DNA from: Helianthus annuus
Taxonomy: Eukaryota > Streptophyta > Magnoliopsida > Asterales > Asteraceae
NCBI RefSeq assembly: GCF_002127325.2
Contig: NC_035433.2
Coordinates: 129,898,695 to 129,962,694, forward strand
DNA: 64,000 nucleotides
Direction of reading: 5' to 3'
Positions 1 through 11,087 of this stretch are shown piece after piece. Every line of letters starts with the position of its first letter. The first letter of the stretch is position 1. The position numbers and the translations under genes are program-made. The notes under the pieces are model-generated. The model was not told where the DNA came from and ran no database searches. It saw only the letters and a program-made list of their open reading frames with translations.

Positions 1-278
1 TTCTCTATATATCTATAGCAATATGGTACTCATATTAAAGTTAAAAAAACGCTCGTTATTAGGGTGTAATTTTTTTTAAAAGTTACGTATAAAAAGTTAT
101 TGACGTTTAAAAAAGACGGGGGGAAGTGACATGTGCATTACCTAATTTCTAGTGGGTTTAAAAGACTATATTGCCCCTAGATATTTCAAATCAGTCCAAA
201 TTAATGAAAATGTTTTACAATTTGGTCCCTATTGATCTCAACCATTAGATCAAAAGATCTAATGGCTGAGATTCTTTC
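1..278. mobile_element. Right-hand part of a TA-flanked inverted-repeat element (MITE family E), broken by E2
   Basis: This stretch matches 29641-29928, the right part of the intact family-E element, almost base for base apart from small indels. The match ends in the subterminal core around 256-272 (GATCTAATGGCTGAGAT). It stops at 279, exactly where the TGTAACACC end of the E2 LTR begins, so E2 inserted here. In the intact copy the sequence continues with CTTTCTTACCC; the 5 bp CTTTC at 274-278 is therefore the expected left target duplication of E2. The left end of the element lies outside the window. It has no coding capacity. Confidence 0.8.
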
Positions 279-557
279 TGTAACACCCGTCTAATTTTAC
301 TTGATTTTAATAATAAATCAGCCCATTTCAAATAAAATATTACTTAAGTAACACAACTTTCATTAAAGAAGTTCATAAGTAGTATCAACCTTAGTCAACT
401 AAAGACTAAGTTAAAATGTTCCAAAAGTTGTTTAGAAATTGTTTACAACCCATACACAAAGACTATTAAAGATTTAAAGCATTGCGGAAGCTTCAAAATG
501 TAGTGTTCGGTTCTTCATCATTTGCTTGATCGCCATCCGTAAGTTCACCAACGTCAC
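279..557 (-). repeat. E2 left (3') LTR, first segment
   Basis: These are the first 279 bp (plus-strand order) of the E2 LTR, starting TGTAACACCCG. They match 20978-21256 almost exactly. The segment ends with GTCAC (553-557), the target duplicated by E1, and the LTR resumes at 14486. Confidence 0.92.
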
Positions 558-1197
558 TGTAACACCTCGAATTTTTGTGTCCAATGATGTGTTAACACGT
601 GTCATTTGTTTACACGTGGCATCTATAATAAATAAAGGACTAATTTTGACAAACCTTGAAAGTATATAAATTCGAGGGTTATAAATGTCAACAAGGGTAA
701 ATATACTGTATAGTAACCCTAAATAATGCTTGAACCTTCAAACGAATAAATCATAGATCGTGCGGAAGCGAAACGCGGAAGAAAGTGAGAGATTACGACC
801 TACAGGGGTTAACTGTGTCAACATGTTTAATATTACCTCTGAGTGACCCTTTAACGTTCCCAAGGCTCCGTAACAGTATTATACACTCACTAAAATATAC
901 TATATAAATTCCGCGAAGTTCCGTCTTAAAACGAGAGAGTTATACTCGAATTCGTATGAGAAGGGTTAAAAGCGTCAATAATGAAAGTTAAGGCTTTCTG
1001 AATAATTAATAAACTAACCGGGGACTTAACAACGCGGGTAAATAACACGAGGCCCCTATCGGTAAATAACCGAGGGCCAAACCGCAAAGTTACCCCTTCA
1101 AACCCGAAAGGTCAGGTAAATCATTACGAAAGATTTCGTTATTAATTACCAGGATTTCGTAATCATTTCAAAAGATTTAAGATTTCTGGAATTTCAA

Positions 1198-1335
1198 CCT
1201 CTCGCGACCCGCGTGAAGGTTAGACTTAAGTTGAGGCGGGCCGCGAGCCACCTCAATTACGCATCTGATTTCTTAAACTCAGGCGACCCGCGTAAAAGTG
1301 CATGGGAACTCCCATGCGGGTCGCGTGAAGTGCCC
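1198..1335. other. CpG-rich repeated dyad block upstream of the LTR promoter (E1)
   Basis: In otherwise AT-rich LTR sequence this block has four related GC-rich words: CGCGACCCGCGTGAA, GGCGGGCCGCGAGCC, GCGACCCGCGTAAA and GCGGGTCGCGTGAA, partly inverted relative to each other. It lies about 170-300 bp upstream of the TATA box. The same block is in the 3' LTR at about 11728-11865. Its function is unknown. Confidence 0.6.
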
Positions 1336-1502
1336 AGATGCAGAAAGTTGTAGTTTCTTGCCTTTTGGAGCTTGTGAACGATCATACACATAATTAATGG
1401 AGCATGGGCGCCCCCTACTCGATACATAGCCCTCAGGGACACCTACCCATCATCTCTGGACTGTTGTGAGTGTTTGTAATGATCATAGATGCTTGGCATT
1501 GG

Positions 1503-1511
1503 CTATAAATA
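1503..1511 (+). promoter_or_regulatory. TATA box of E1 LTR promoter
   Basis: GGCTATAAATAGCC is a textbook plant TATA box inside the LTR, repeated at 12033-12041 in the 3' LTR. Transcription would start about 30 bp downstream, setting the U3/R border near 1540. Confidence 0.75.
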
Positions 1512-3953
1512 GCCACATTATGCACATAACATTCACAACACCAAAAACACACATCTCTGGTCATTGCAAGAGCTCTCAAGTCCTTTTCTCTGCTCTATAA
1601 GCAAGAACACACTTCTGTAAGTCGTTCATAACCATTTTGGTCATACATTTCCATAGATATAGCTTATAAACACAACCATCGTAACTAACGGTTGTCATTA
1701 CAATAACTTGCAAATGGTTCAGTCTTACGACGGATCAAAAGTAGTTTTGAGTAGGTAATTATGTGGGTAATAAACCTCTAAAAGGGTTCCCCCTGATCTC
1801 CACTCTAACTATGTCAAATATCGAGTCAAACGTGCGGTTAAAAAGTCAACAGAAAGCTATTTTAGCGATTTATGCATAATCTGTAAAGTATATGTTATGA
1901 AACCTGTTTTGACACTTATAAAACATGATATTAAGTATATAAACTTGTTTGCGCTCGTTTGAATCGACCATTTGCTATATTGAACCGGTTCGGAGCCGAA
2001 TGTCGCAAAAGTTTGACTTTTGCTTTGACTTCAGTTCTGACCCGTTTTAGTGAGGTATAAATATACCTTAGGACTCTCTTAGGACCAGGTCACATGTCGG
2101 TACAAACCTCTGTGATCAGTTCATGAGTTATCCGAGTCTTTTGCGCATTTCCGTCATTCGCCTAAAAGTTGACCGTAACGCCATTTTGAAAATAAAACGA
2201 GTATTTCGGACGCATGAACGGACCAGAACCTTGCTTACTAAATTATAAGCATGTCCTTAAAGTTTCACGTCAATCCGAGGTCTAGAATGAGAGTTATGCT
2301 AAATGGCGCATTTAAAGTAAACTTTATTAATTAACGGCGCAATTAGCATAACACCTATCTAAACCAAGATTTCGTCACCAAAACTTTTACCCACTGTATT
2401 GAAATAATATTTTTGGAATTTTAAAGATTTTTAATAATTTTTACCTCGCTCATAACCTACGGTTATGGCTACGGTTCGGTAAATACCGAATATGCCCTTT
2501 TCGGCCAAAACATGAGTTCTACAAGGTCTTTTGACCCGATTCCAGTTGCTACTGGTTTTAAATAATAAATAAAGTATTTTAAGCTGTATAAGCTGTTCGG
2601 GAAACTCAGACTTCTTGTAGAACTCGAAAAGCCCTTTTAAAAGTCTTTAAAATGACCGAAAAGCCCCTACGGGGCATAATATTAACTTAAACTCGTTACG
2701 GGCGTCACGGAAGGTATCCTACTGATACCACGACCCATTTTAAGGCATATTGAGTTAGGAAATAAGCGTACGACTCTCATGGTTAACCGTTTCGCCTATT
2801 GCGCGCACGGTTCGGCTTATGAAACTAGTTTTCATAAATTAGCCGATACGGGTCAAATTATATTATTTGAACCCCAAAATCCAGAGTGTGAACCATTAAC
2901 CCATATAAAACAAGTCTCTGAACTTGTTGGGTCAGAATCACACTCCATTCTCGGTTTTCGCCTTTTCGCGCGATTAAACCATATCTATATATATCGGAAC
3001 CAACCGGTCTAGGCTACGGCCACTATAACGACTCGTTAGGATTCTAAGAGGTTAATTAAAACCTTCGTTCCAGATTAGGAGCCCCAGTAAAAGCTATCGG
3101 TGATTTAATCCAAATTAAGGAAATATACTTGCAAAGGTAAATACTTTAACTTATTTCCCCTATATGGGCTTGGGTTACGGTATATTAATACCGCTTGATT
3201 GAGCATTATATTCATCCATCGCTTAGGTGGTTAATTAAATAATATGATCGGCTCATTTAAACAGTTTTGTTGCTTAAAAGCCTTTGGGGGGTTTAATGAC
3301 CGTTGTCCCGGATATCCTTGGCATCATTTTACGAAATGGCCACGACCTTCGACATCCCGGTGTAGGCGTACACCCGGTATATAGTGTCGACATTAAATTA
3401 AAAGACGTAGCCGTTGGTTTTTATACTACGGTTTTACGCAATGTGGTGTGTCTATAAATCTTTAACCCGGCACGACCCGGGCTACTGAACGCATAAAAGA
3501 ACATGTAAAACGTTCACAAGATTTTATTATAATTTTCCCAAGTTATAAAAGAGTTTGTGCCTTGTGCATTCAAATCAATTTTAATAAACATTTTCAAATG
3601 TGTCAGTTGAATGTATTTACCAGTGTAAGCTGACGTATTTTCCCCAAAAAGATTAAGTGCAGGTACTGAACGAAATGGGCTGGTATTAGCTTCCTAAGCA
3701 TCGTACATAGTCTCGCAAACTCGATGCTGCATCTGAATGAACAATATTTATTTATTTTGATCCGCTGTGGATACATTCGACTTCTGTAATATATTTGATA
3801 TTACAATCAGAGGTTGAAATATATTTATTTATCTTTAAGCTTCCGCTGTGCATTATATAATTGTGTGGTTTGACTATATTGTTGCCAACATCGTCACTGT
3901 AATCCCCCACCGGGCCCACCGGTGAGACACGTGGAAATCAGGGTGTGACAGGT

Positions 3954-3967
3954 TGGTATCAGAGCCA
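3954..3967 (+). other. Primer binding site of E1
   Basis: TGGTATCAGAGCCA, three bases after the LTR end, is complementary to the 3' end of plant initiator methionine tRNA, the usual primer of Ty3/Gypsy elements. Confidence 0.9.
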
Positions 3968-4123
3968 ACATTGAGTGAATTAAACACTATCCTATTGTGT
4001 TTAATCTCAATGACACAATTGCACATACTTGAGTCTAGACAAGAACTTAGGACAAATTCGGATTGATACTCCTTTTTGTCTTTATTTTCCATTCGATTTT
4101 TAAATAAGTTTTGGAGCAGGAAA

Positions 4124-5338
4124 ATGCCACCTGTTATATTCCGAGGAAGAGGAAGGGGACGAAGAGGCAGAGGAGAAATCGTGACACATCACGATAACGA
4201 AGCTGGACCATCTGGTACAAGACATCCTTCGATGACACGGAGCGAAGAGCCACAACGACGAAGAGATCTTTACGAACCCGCGAGGCATTCCACCTCGCAC
4301 AGCTCGACGCCATCCTACCGGCACTCCTTTGGACCAAACTCAGAGAATGATCCCAACAACCCACAACCTTCCTTCATACCTCTACAACGTTCGGTATCGA
4401 CCCGGAATTATGACGACCCTACTCCATACTACATAGGTCAGTTTAATCCGGCTGACTACATACAGGAACCTTCAGGTTTTGTTCCACTAGGGCCACAAGA
4501 CCACTTTTCTGAAGATCCCATGGAGGAAGATGAGGATCCTACTGAACCAGCTCGTGGTACGCTCACGCATCCGATAGAAGTCTCTGATGGGTCATCCTTC
4601 CATGGCACACCTTATCAGGGACCAGACAGTTTCCAAGCGTTGTTTGACCGACATGAGTGGTACTACACGCCACCTCAACAGACATCTCAACAACCGCGAC
4701 ATCCACAGGATCCCTCTGAGGATTCACGCTTTGAGGCAGTTACGCCACCACCTCCGCCACCGGCGCAACCAGTAATACCTGATCCGCCAAGGCGTAGGAG
4801 GACAAATGCTCGTATGTCTACACGAGGAGGAGGGGGTATCCACTTCAGCACTCCTCGACATTCTAGTAGTAGCCACTATCCGCCACTACAAGAAGAAGGA
4901 CCTTCAAGTCCTATACAGGAGGCGAACTCCGCACCAGCTGCACAAAATTCGCCACCGTTTGGGTATGACCAACCCATACCTGCTTACACGGGTCCAACGG
5001 CTTACAACCCGTTTGAACCGTCACAAGCTCAATACAACTACGGCTATGAGCGCGACCCATATGTGGTGTCGGCAAGATATAATGCGCGCTACCCTGACGG
5101 AGCACATGGAAACATGGGACCACCGGACTACTCAGCTCATGGGTATCCAATACCTCCCAGACCTCCAGTTCCGCATCAAGCGCCACAACCACGTTTCTCT
5201 CCTCCTGAACAGGAAGAAATACTCCATCGACTAGATCGTGTGGAGAGAGAGTTCGAGGAAGAGAAGAAAAGCCACCGAGGATTTCTCAAAGGCTTGGCGA
5301 ACCTACTAAAGGGCAAAAAGAAGAAACGTGACCACTAG
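4124..5338 (+). CDS. Extra leader ORF of E1: RG-rich, proline-rich protein with C-terminal coiled coil
   Basis: This 404-residue ORF lies between the primer binding site and gag, in the same orientation as gag-pol. I chose the ATG at 4124 because the protein then opens MPPVIFRGRGRGRRGRG, an RG-rich nucleic-acid-binding style; an in-frame ATG at 4076 would add 16 residues. The middle (about 20-360) is low complexity and rich in proline, glutamine, serine and tyrosine. The C terminus has a short charged helix (EEILHRLDRVEREFEEEKK) and a basic tail (KGKKKKRDH). There are no zinc knuckles, protease or RT motifs. I do not recognise a family. Extra ORFs upstream of gag are known in Ogre/Tat elements, but this pol looks like a chromovirus. 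An RNA-binding or assembly role is inference only. There are no stops over 1.2 kb. Confidence 0.7.
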   Translation: MPPVIFRGRGRGRRGRGEIVTHHDNEAGPSGTRHPSMTRSEEPQRRRDLYEPARHSTSHSSTPSYRHSFGPNSENDPNNPQPSFIPLQRSVSTRNYDDPTPYYIGQFNPADYIQEPSGFVPLGPQDHFSEDPMEEDEDPTEPARGTLTHPIEVSDGSSFHGTPYQGPDSFQALFDRHEWYYTPPQQTSQQPRHPQDPSEDSRFEAVTPPPPPPAQPVIPDPPRRRRTNARMSTRGGGGIHFSTPRHSSSSHYPPLQEEGPSSPIQEANSAPAAQNSPPFGYDQPIPAYTGPTAYNPFEPSQAQYNYGYERDPYVVSARYNARYPDGAHGNMGPPDYSAHGYPIPPRPPVPHQAPQPRFSPPEQEEILHRLDRVEREFEEEKKSHRGFLKGLANLLKGKKKKRDH

Positions 5339-6504
5339 CCCTTAATAGTTGTACTAATGTAATTTCTATTTTTAAATAAGTCCCTGTGTGGACAACTTAT
5401 CGTATTTCAGTCCCTACGTGGACTTATCTTTAGTCCTTGCATGGACACCTATCTTGTATTAGTCCCTGCGTGGACTTGTCCCTTATTTTAAAACCTCTGT
5501 GGAGGTATGTACTATTTGAAAGACCCGTTTAGGGCAATATGTAATTGTATTTGAGATTTTGGAATGTATGTTATGAGTTTTGTTTTAATAGGTATAAAAT
5601 AAATCAAAACCATTCCTTTTATATTGATCTGCCTAAATAAAGAATCTTAAAGGGGTGAAACCTAGCTTGGTGTCTTTTAGGATCCAGTCAAGATGGTACG
5701 ACCTAGTTGAAAAGATTCTGATTCCCTGTTAACCTCTGTACGCATGTTAACAATCATGGCAGATGTGATTCGTTAAAATCGCGCACGTCACTCTTATACA
5801 ATAATCCTTTAAGGATTTCAAAACCCAACTAAATGATTTATAAATCGTGGGTTAGATCACCAATGAAGGTGATCAATGTTATTAAAAACATCCATTAGTG
5901 ATGTAGTGCCTACGGGCCAACCTTATTAAAACATCCATTAGTGATGTAGTGCCTACGGGCCAATATTACTAAAACATCCATTAGAGATGTAGTGCCTACG
6001 GGCCAACCTTATTAAAACATCCATTAGTGATGTAGTGCCTACGGGCCAACCTTATTAAAACATCCATTAGAGATGTAGTGCCTACGGGCCAACCTTATTA
6101 AAACATCCATTAGAGATGTAGTGCCTACGGGCCAACCATATTAAAAACATCCATTAGAGGTGTAGTGCCTATGGGCCGAAATAATTGTCTTATAATGACA
6201 AAAGGCAGTGGTGGTCTATGACTCCCTGTCAGAAAGAGATAAAAGAACTACGGTTCAACTCTCTATGCCTTTGATTCTCTGAAATCTCGGCTAATATTAT
6301 AAAACATCATCATGATCAGGCTTTATGCCGCCAATACTATTTATATAGCTGAAATAGGGTATATTCAAATCCTAATATGTAATGAAATAATAAGTTAACC
6401 AAATATGGTCTCTGTACCATGGTTGACAAATTGTCATAAACGACAATTATATAATAACCTCCTGAATAAAATTTTGTTATCTTTTGTAACAGATTCAAGT
6501 TACA
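5339..6504 (+). other. E1 spacer between leader ORF and gag
   Basis: About 1.17 kb without a credible gene. It opens with four degenerate direct repeats of the type AGTCCCTGCGTGGACTT (about 5380-5475), then AT-rich sequence, then the 43-bp minisatellite. It probably separates two translation units on one transcript. Confidence 0.6.
5884..6180 (+). repeat. 43-bp minisatellite, about seven copies
   Basis: Seven head-to-tail units share the core CATCCATTAGTGATGTAGTG followed by CCTACGGGCC. The units differ at a few positions (TTAGTG or TTAGAG; CCTTATT, TATTACT or CCATATT). No open frame is conserved through the array. Confidence 0.95.
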
Positions 6505-9500
6505 ATGGCGGATCCCAACGGAGAGAATAGCCATACTAATGATGATGAATACGACAATACGCCAGTACATTTGACAGGCGCACAACTGAAGGCTCTGATT
6601 GACAATGTTGTTCAGGCAGCTCTTGATCGTCAATATACTGAGTCCCAAGGCAGAACCGTGTCGAAACCACCCTCTAAACCAAAGACACACTCCAAACCAC
6701 CCTCTGAACCCAAGAAAGAGGACGACAAACACTCGTCCACAGAGAACAGCGTTCATCGCGATAGAGAATATACTGATGCATCAAATGCTAAGGGTTGCAC
6801 CTACAAATACTTTGTATCGTGTAAGCCCCGGGAATTTACAGGGGAGAAAGGTGCTGTTGATTGTATCACCTGGCTGGATGAGATGGACACTATAGTGGAC
6901 ATCAGCAGGTGTGCAGCGAGGGATGTGGTGAAATATGTGTCCCAGTCATTTAAGGGCGAGGCCCTGGCATGGTGGAGGGCGTTGGTGCAGGCATCTGGTA
7001 AGTCTGCTTTGTACAAGATGACATGGGAGGAATTTATTGCTCTCATTAAAGAAAACTACTGCCCTCAGCATGAGGTTGAGAAGATCGAGGCTGACTTTGT
7101 GTCACTGGTGATGACGAACCTGGACTGCCAGGCGTATTTGACGAGTTTCAATACCATGTCTCGTCTGGTCCCATACCTTGTGACACCAGAACCCCGAAGA
7201 ATCGCCCGTTTTATTGGGGGCTTAGAGCCCGCAATAAAGGCGAGCGTAAAGGCCTCTCGGCCGACGACCTTCAGGTCAGTTACTGACCTTTCCTTGTCTC
7301 TTACCTTAGACGCTGTCCGTCTGAGGACACTAAGGAACAAGGAGGCTGAGAAGAGAAAACGTGAGGATGATACCTCACGAAGATCAGGGAAGAAGCACCG
7401 TGGAAACGGTGAAGGCAAAAGAGGGTCGGAGGCAAAGAAGGATGGGCAAACTGGTGAAAGGCCCAACTGCAAGATCTGCAAGAAACCCCACTCTGGGAAA
7501 TGCAGATTTGCATCAAACTCACAGTCGCAATCAAAGACTTCTTCCTGTGGACTATGCAAGTCCAAGGATCATAAGACTGTGGAGTGCAAGAAGATCAAGG
7601 ATGCAACCTGCTATGGTTGTAATGAAAAGGGGCATATCAAGAGTAACTGCCCTAAGTATGCCAAGAAGGCGGAAGAAACAAAGAAGTCAAATGCGAGAGT
7701 TTTTCGCATGGATGCAAAGGAAGCGGTCCAGAACGACAACGTGCTTACAGGTACTTTTCTCGTAAATAATATATTTGCAAGAGTACTATTCGATTCTGGC
7801 GCTGATAAATCCTTTGTAGACCAGAAATTTTGCCAACTACTAAATATGCCTATCAAAACCCTTGATGCGAAATACGAAGTAGAGTTAGCAGACGACACGA
7901 TAGAAACTGTCTCTACTGTTCTAGAAGGATGTGAAATGTCCATTAGGAACCATTCTTTTCCTTTATCTCCACTTCCTTTCAAATTAGCGGGTTTTGACAT
8001 TGTGCTAGGCATGGACTGGTTATCTCGTAATCAGGCCCAAATCATTTGCGGCAAGAGGCACATAGTAGTAAGGACTCCGAGTGGTGATTCACTCACCATC
8101 CGAGGAGATACGCAGTACGGGTTACCCGAAGACGTATCTATGCTGAAAGCTTCAAGGTGTTTGAACAGAGGCTGCGTAATTTACATGGCTCAGGTGATAA
8201 TTGAAGAACCTAAGCCGAAGATAGAGGATCTTCCTGTCATTTCTGAATACCCCGAGATTTTTCCCGAAGAACTACCTGGTTTGCCACCAGATAGACAAGT
8301 GGAGTTCAGAATAGACATCATTCCTGGAGCTGCTCCGATAGCAAGAGCACCTTACAGATTAGCTCCGACGGAAATGAAAGAACTGAGGACCCAGTTGGAT
8401 GAACTGTTGGCGAAAGGTTTTATCAGACCTAGTTCATCTCCCTGGGGAGCTCCTGTCCTGTTTGTAAAGAAGAAGGACGGATCAATGCGGTTGTGCATTG
8501 ACTATCGAGAGCTAAATAAAGTTACCATAAAGAATAGATATCCTTTACCAAGGATCGATGATCTATTCGATCAGCTGCAAGGAGCAAGCTACTTCTCGAA
8601 GATCGACTTAAGGTCGGGTTATCATCAACTAAAGGTCAGAGATGAAGATGTACATAAGACAGCATTCAGGACTCGCTATGGTCATTACGAGTTCCTAGTG
8701 ATGCCTTTTGGGCTCACAAATGCACCGGCTGCGTTCATGGATCTCATGAATCGCGTCTGCAAGCCGTATTTGGACAAATTTGTCATAGTCTTCATCGACG
8801 ATATCCTTATATATTCCAAAAACCAAGCTGACCACGAGAAGCACCTCCGTTGCATTCTCGAATTACTACAGCGTGAGAAACTCTACGCCAAATTCTCGAA
8901 ATGTGAATTCTGGCTACGAGAGGTTCAATTTTTAGGGCACGTTGTGAGTGAGCGTGGTATCCAAGTGGATCCCGCTAAGGTAGAGGCAGTCATGAACTGG
9001 CAAGAGCCAAAGACGCCTACCGAAATTCGTAGTTTCCTGGGGTTAGCAGGATACTACCGGAGGTTTATTGAAAATTTTTCGAGGATTGCTGCGCCCTTGA
9101 CTTCCTTGACCAAGAAGAAAGAAAAGTACATTTGGGGCCCAAAGCAGCAAGAGTCCTTTGAAATACTGAAGCAGAAGCTAAGCAACGCACCTGTGCTGAC
9201 ATTACCAGAAGGTACAGATGAATTCGTAGTTTACTGCGATGCATCACACACGGGCATGGGATGTGTGCTTATGCAGAAGGGCAAGGTGATTGGCTATGCT
9301 TCAAGGCAATTAAAAGTGCACGAAAAGAATTACACCACCCATGATTTGGAGTTGGGTGCCGTTGTATTTGCACTGAAGTTGTGGAGGCACTACCTTTATG
9401 GTATTAAATTTGTGATTTATTCTGATCACAAAAGCCTCCAGCACCTGTTCAACCAGAAAGAGTTAAACATGAGACAGCGCCGTTGGATGGAGACCCTGAA

Positions 9501-11052
9501 TGATTATGACTGCGAGATCAGGTACCATCCCGGCAAGGCGAATGTAGTCGCCGATGCCTTGAGCAGAAAGGAAAGGGTAAAACCCATTCGAATCAATGCC
9601 AAGAGCATTGAAGTCAAGAACAATCTAATTGAAAAGATATTAGCTGCACAGCGAGAGGCTTTGTTGGAAGCTAATTATCCTAATGAAAAGCTGGGAGTAA
9701 CTGAGGAGCAGTTGACTCTTAGCAAGGATGGAATCCTTAGATTGAACGGACGTATATGGGTTCCAATTTATGGAGGACTACGAGATGTTATCCTCCAGGA
9801 AGCCCATAGTTCCAAATACTCAGTCCATCCTGGTGCTGACAAGATGTACCAAGACTTAAAGGCAAATTATTGGTGGATAGGCTTGAAAAAGTCTGTAGCC
9901 GCCCATGTAGCAAAGTGCTTGACTTGTGCTCAGGTCAAAGCCGAGCACCAAAAACCGTCTGGCTTGCTACAACAGCCTGAACTTCCCGAGTGGAAGTGGG
10001 AATGCGTAACTATGGACTTCATAACCAAGTTACCCAAAACCAGGAAAGGAAACGATACAATATGGGTCATAGTCGATAGGCTGACTAAATCAGCTCATTT
10101 TCTACCCATCAAGGAGACGTATAGCTCCGATATGTTAGCCCAACTTTATGTTGATAAGATTGTAGCCTTACACGGCATACCTGTGTCTATTATCTCCGAC
10201 AGGGATACTAGATACACGTCTCATTTCTGGAAAAGTTTCCAGCAATCCTTGGGCACGCGTTTGAACTTTAGTACGGCTTACCATCCACAGACGGACGGTC
10301 AGAGTGAGCGTACTATCCAAACGCTAGAAGACATGCTTCGTGCATGTGCGATCGATTTAGGTGGTAACTGGGATAAGAACCTACCCCTGATCGAATTCTC
10401 CTACAATAATAGCTACCACACCAGCATAAAGGCTGCGCCTTTCGAGGCATTATACGGTAGGAAATGTAGATCGCCTGTTTGTTGGGCGGAAGTAGGAGAG
10501 GTCCAATTATCAGGACCAGAGATTGTTTTCCAGACAACGGACAAGATTGTCCAGATCCGGGAACGTCTCAAGGCTGCCCGCGATAGGCAGAAGAGCTACG
10601 CTGATCCAAAACGTAAGGATCTTCACTTCGAAGTAGGTGAAAAAGTGTTGCTTAAGGTATCACCCTGGAAGGGGGTGATGCGTTTCGGCAAGAAAGGCAA
10701 ACTGAGTCCGAGATACATAGGACCTTTTGAGGTCATTGAACGGGTCGGATCAGTTGCCTATAAGTTGAACTTGCCTGAAGAGCTCAATGGAATTCACAAT
10801 GTGTTCCACATCTGCAATCTCAAAAAGTGTTTCGCCGATGAATCGTTGGTGATTCCACATACAGATGTGCATATAGATGAGAGCTTAAAGTTTATAGAAA
10901 AACCTTTGTCGATTGAAGATCGACAGGTGAAGAAACTTCGAAGAAAGCACGTACCGATTGTAAAGGTCAAATGGGATGCTCGTAGAGGTCCCGAATATAC
11001 GTGGGAAGTCGAAGACACAAAGAAAGAAAAATACCCCTATTTATTTGAGTAA
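6505..11052 (+). CDS. gag-pol: E1 gag-pol polyprotein (gag, protease, RT, RNase H, integrase, chromodomain-like tail)
   Basis: A single uninterrupted frame of 1515 residues starts at MADPNGEN, with no gag/pol frameshift. The gag region (about 90-290) has the retrotransposon gag fold signature around TWEEF, followed by three zinc-binding clusters near residues 322, 349 and 369. The aspartic protease active site DSGAD is at about 430. The reverse transcriptase spans about 590-770 with catalytic FIDD at about 763. RNase H starts at YCDAS (about 911). Integrase has an HHCC zinc region (about 1102-1140) and the acidic triad near 1171, 1231 and 1267. The last 50 residues ([15 protein letters not shown]) resemble a chromodomain, which in chromoviruses guides integration to heterochromatin. 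All key residues I can check are present, so E1 may be autonomous. The order PR-RT-RH-IN fixes it as Ty3/Gypsy. Confidence 0.95.
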   Translation: MADPNGENSHTNDDEYDNTPVHLTGAQLKALIDNVVQAALDRQYTESQGRTVSKPPSKPKTHSKPPSEPKKEDDKHSSTENSVHRDREYTDASNAKGCTYKYFVSCKPREFTGEKGAVDCITWLDEMDTIVDISRCAARDVVKYVSQSFKGEALAWWRALVQASGKSALYKMTWEEFIALIKENYCPQHEVEKIEADFVSLVMTNLDCQAYLTSFNTMSRLVPYLVTPEPRRIARFIGGLEPAIKASVKASRPTTFRSVTDLSLSLTLDAVRLRTLRNKEAEKRKREDDTSRRSGKKHRGNGEGKRGSEAKKDGQTGERPNCKICKKPHSGKCRFASNSQSQSKTSSCGLCKSKDHKTVECKKIKDATCYGCNEKGHIKSNCPKYAKKAEETKKSNARVFRMDAKEAVQNDNVLTGTFLVNNIFARVLFDSGADKSFVDQKFCQLLNMPIKTLDAKYEVELADDTIETVSTVLEGCEMSIRNHSFPLSPLPFKLAGFDIVLGMDWLSRNQAQIICGKRHIVVRTPSGDSLTIRGDTQYGLPEDVSMLKASRCLNRGCVIYMAQVIIEEPKPKIEDLPVISEYPEIFPEELPGLPPDRQVEFRIDIIPGAAPIARAPYRLAPTEMKELRTQLDELLAKGFIRPSSSPWGAPVLFVKKKDGSMRLCIDYRELNKVTIKNRYPLPRIDDLFDQLQGASYFSKIDLRSGYHQLKVRDEDVHKTAFRTRYGHYEFLVMPFGLTNAPAAFMDLMNRVCKPYLDKFVIVFIDDILIYSKNQADHEKHLRCILELLQREKLYAKFSKCEFWLREVQFLGHVVSERGIQVDPAKVEAVMNWQEPKTPTEIRSFLGLAGYYRRFIENFSRIAAPLTSLTKKKEKYIWGPKQQESFEILKQKLSNAPVLTLPEGTDEFVVYCDASHTGMGCVLMQKGKVIGYASRQLKVHEKNYTTHDLELGAVVFALKLWRHYLYGIKFVIYSDHKSLQHLFNQKELNMRQRRWMETLNDYDCEIRYHPGKANVVADALSRKERVKPIRINAKSIEVKNNLIEKILAAQREALLEANYPNEKLGVTEEQLTLSKDGILRLNGRIWVPIYGGLRDVILQEAHSSKYSVHPGADKMYQDLKANYWWIGLKKSVAAHVAKCLTCAQVKAEHQKPSGLLQQPELPEWKWECVTMDFITKLPKTRKGNDTIWVIVDRLTKSAHFLPIKETYSSDMLAQLYVDKIVALHGIPVSIISDRDTRYTSHFWKSFQQSLGTRLNFSTAYHPQTDGQSERTIQTLEDMLRACAIDLGGNWDKNLPLIEFSYNNSYHTSIKAAPFEALYGRKCRSPVCWAEVGEVQLSGPEIVFQTTDKIVQIRERLKAARDRQKSYADPKRKDLHFEVGEKVLLKVSPWKGVMRFGKKGKLSPRYIGPFEVIERVGSVAYKLNLPEELNGIHNVFHICNLKKCFADESLVIPHTDVHIDESLKFIEKPLSIEDRQVKKLRRKHVPIVKVKWDARRGPEYTWEVEDTKKEKYPYLFE

Positions 11053-11071
11053 ATCTCGGGTCGAGATTTAT

Positions 11072-11087
11072 TTTAAGGGGGTGAGGA
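11072..11087 (+). other. Polypurine tract of E1
   Basis: TTAAGGGGGTGAGGAT immediately precedes the 3' LTR and would prime plus-strand DNA synthesis. It starts 19 bases after the gag-pol stop codon. Confidence 0.8.

Larger units (their letters stand above)
558..3950 (+). repeat. E1 5' LTR
   Basis: The LTR is 3393 bp, TG...CA bounded, and nearly identical to 11088-14480. It holds a CpG-rich dyad block (about 1198-1335) and a strong TATA box (1503-1511), so U3 is roughly the first 950 bp and the rest is R and U5. A 77-codon open frame at 2779-3012 is present in both LTRs, but I see no family features in it and do not call it a gene. Confidence 0.95.

Noticed and set aside
2779..3012. 77-codon frame in the E1 LTR, repeated identically at 13309-13542
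   Set aside because: It is identical only because the two LTRs are nearly identical. It has no recognisable domain and lies in the R/U5 part of the LTR. I do not call a gene.
5884..6180. Minisatellite as a coding repeat linking the leader ORF to gag
   Set aside because: The 43-bp unit is not a multiple of three, and stops occur in all frames over the spacer.
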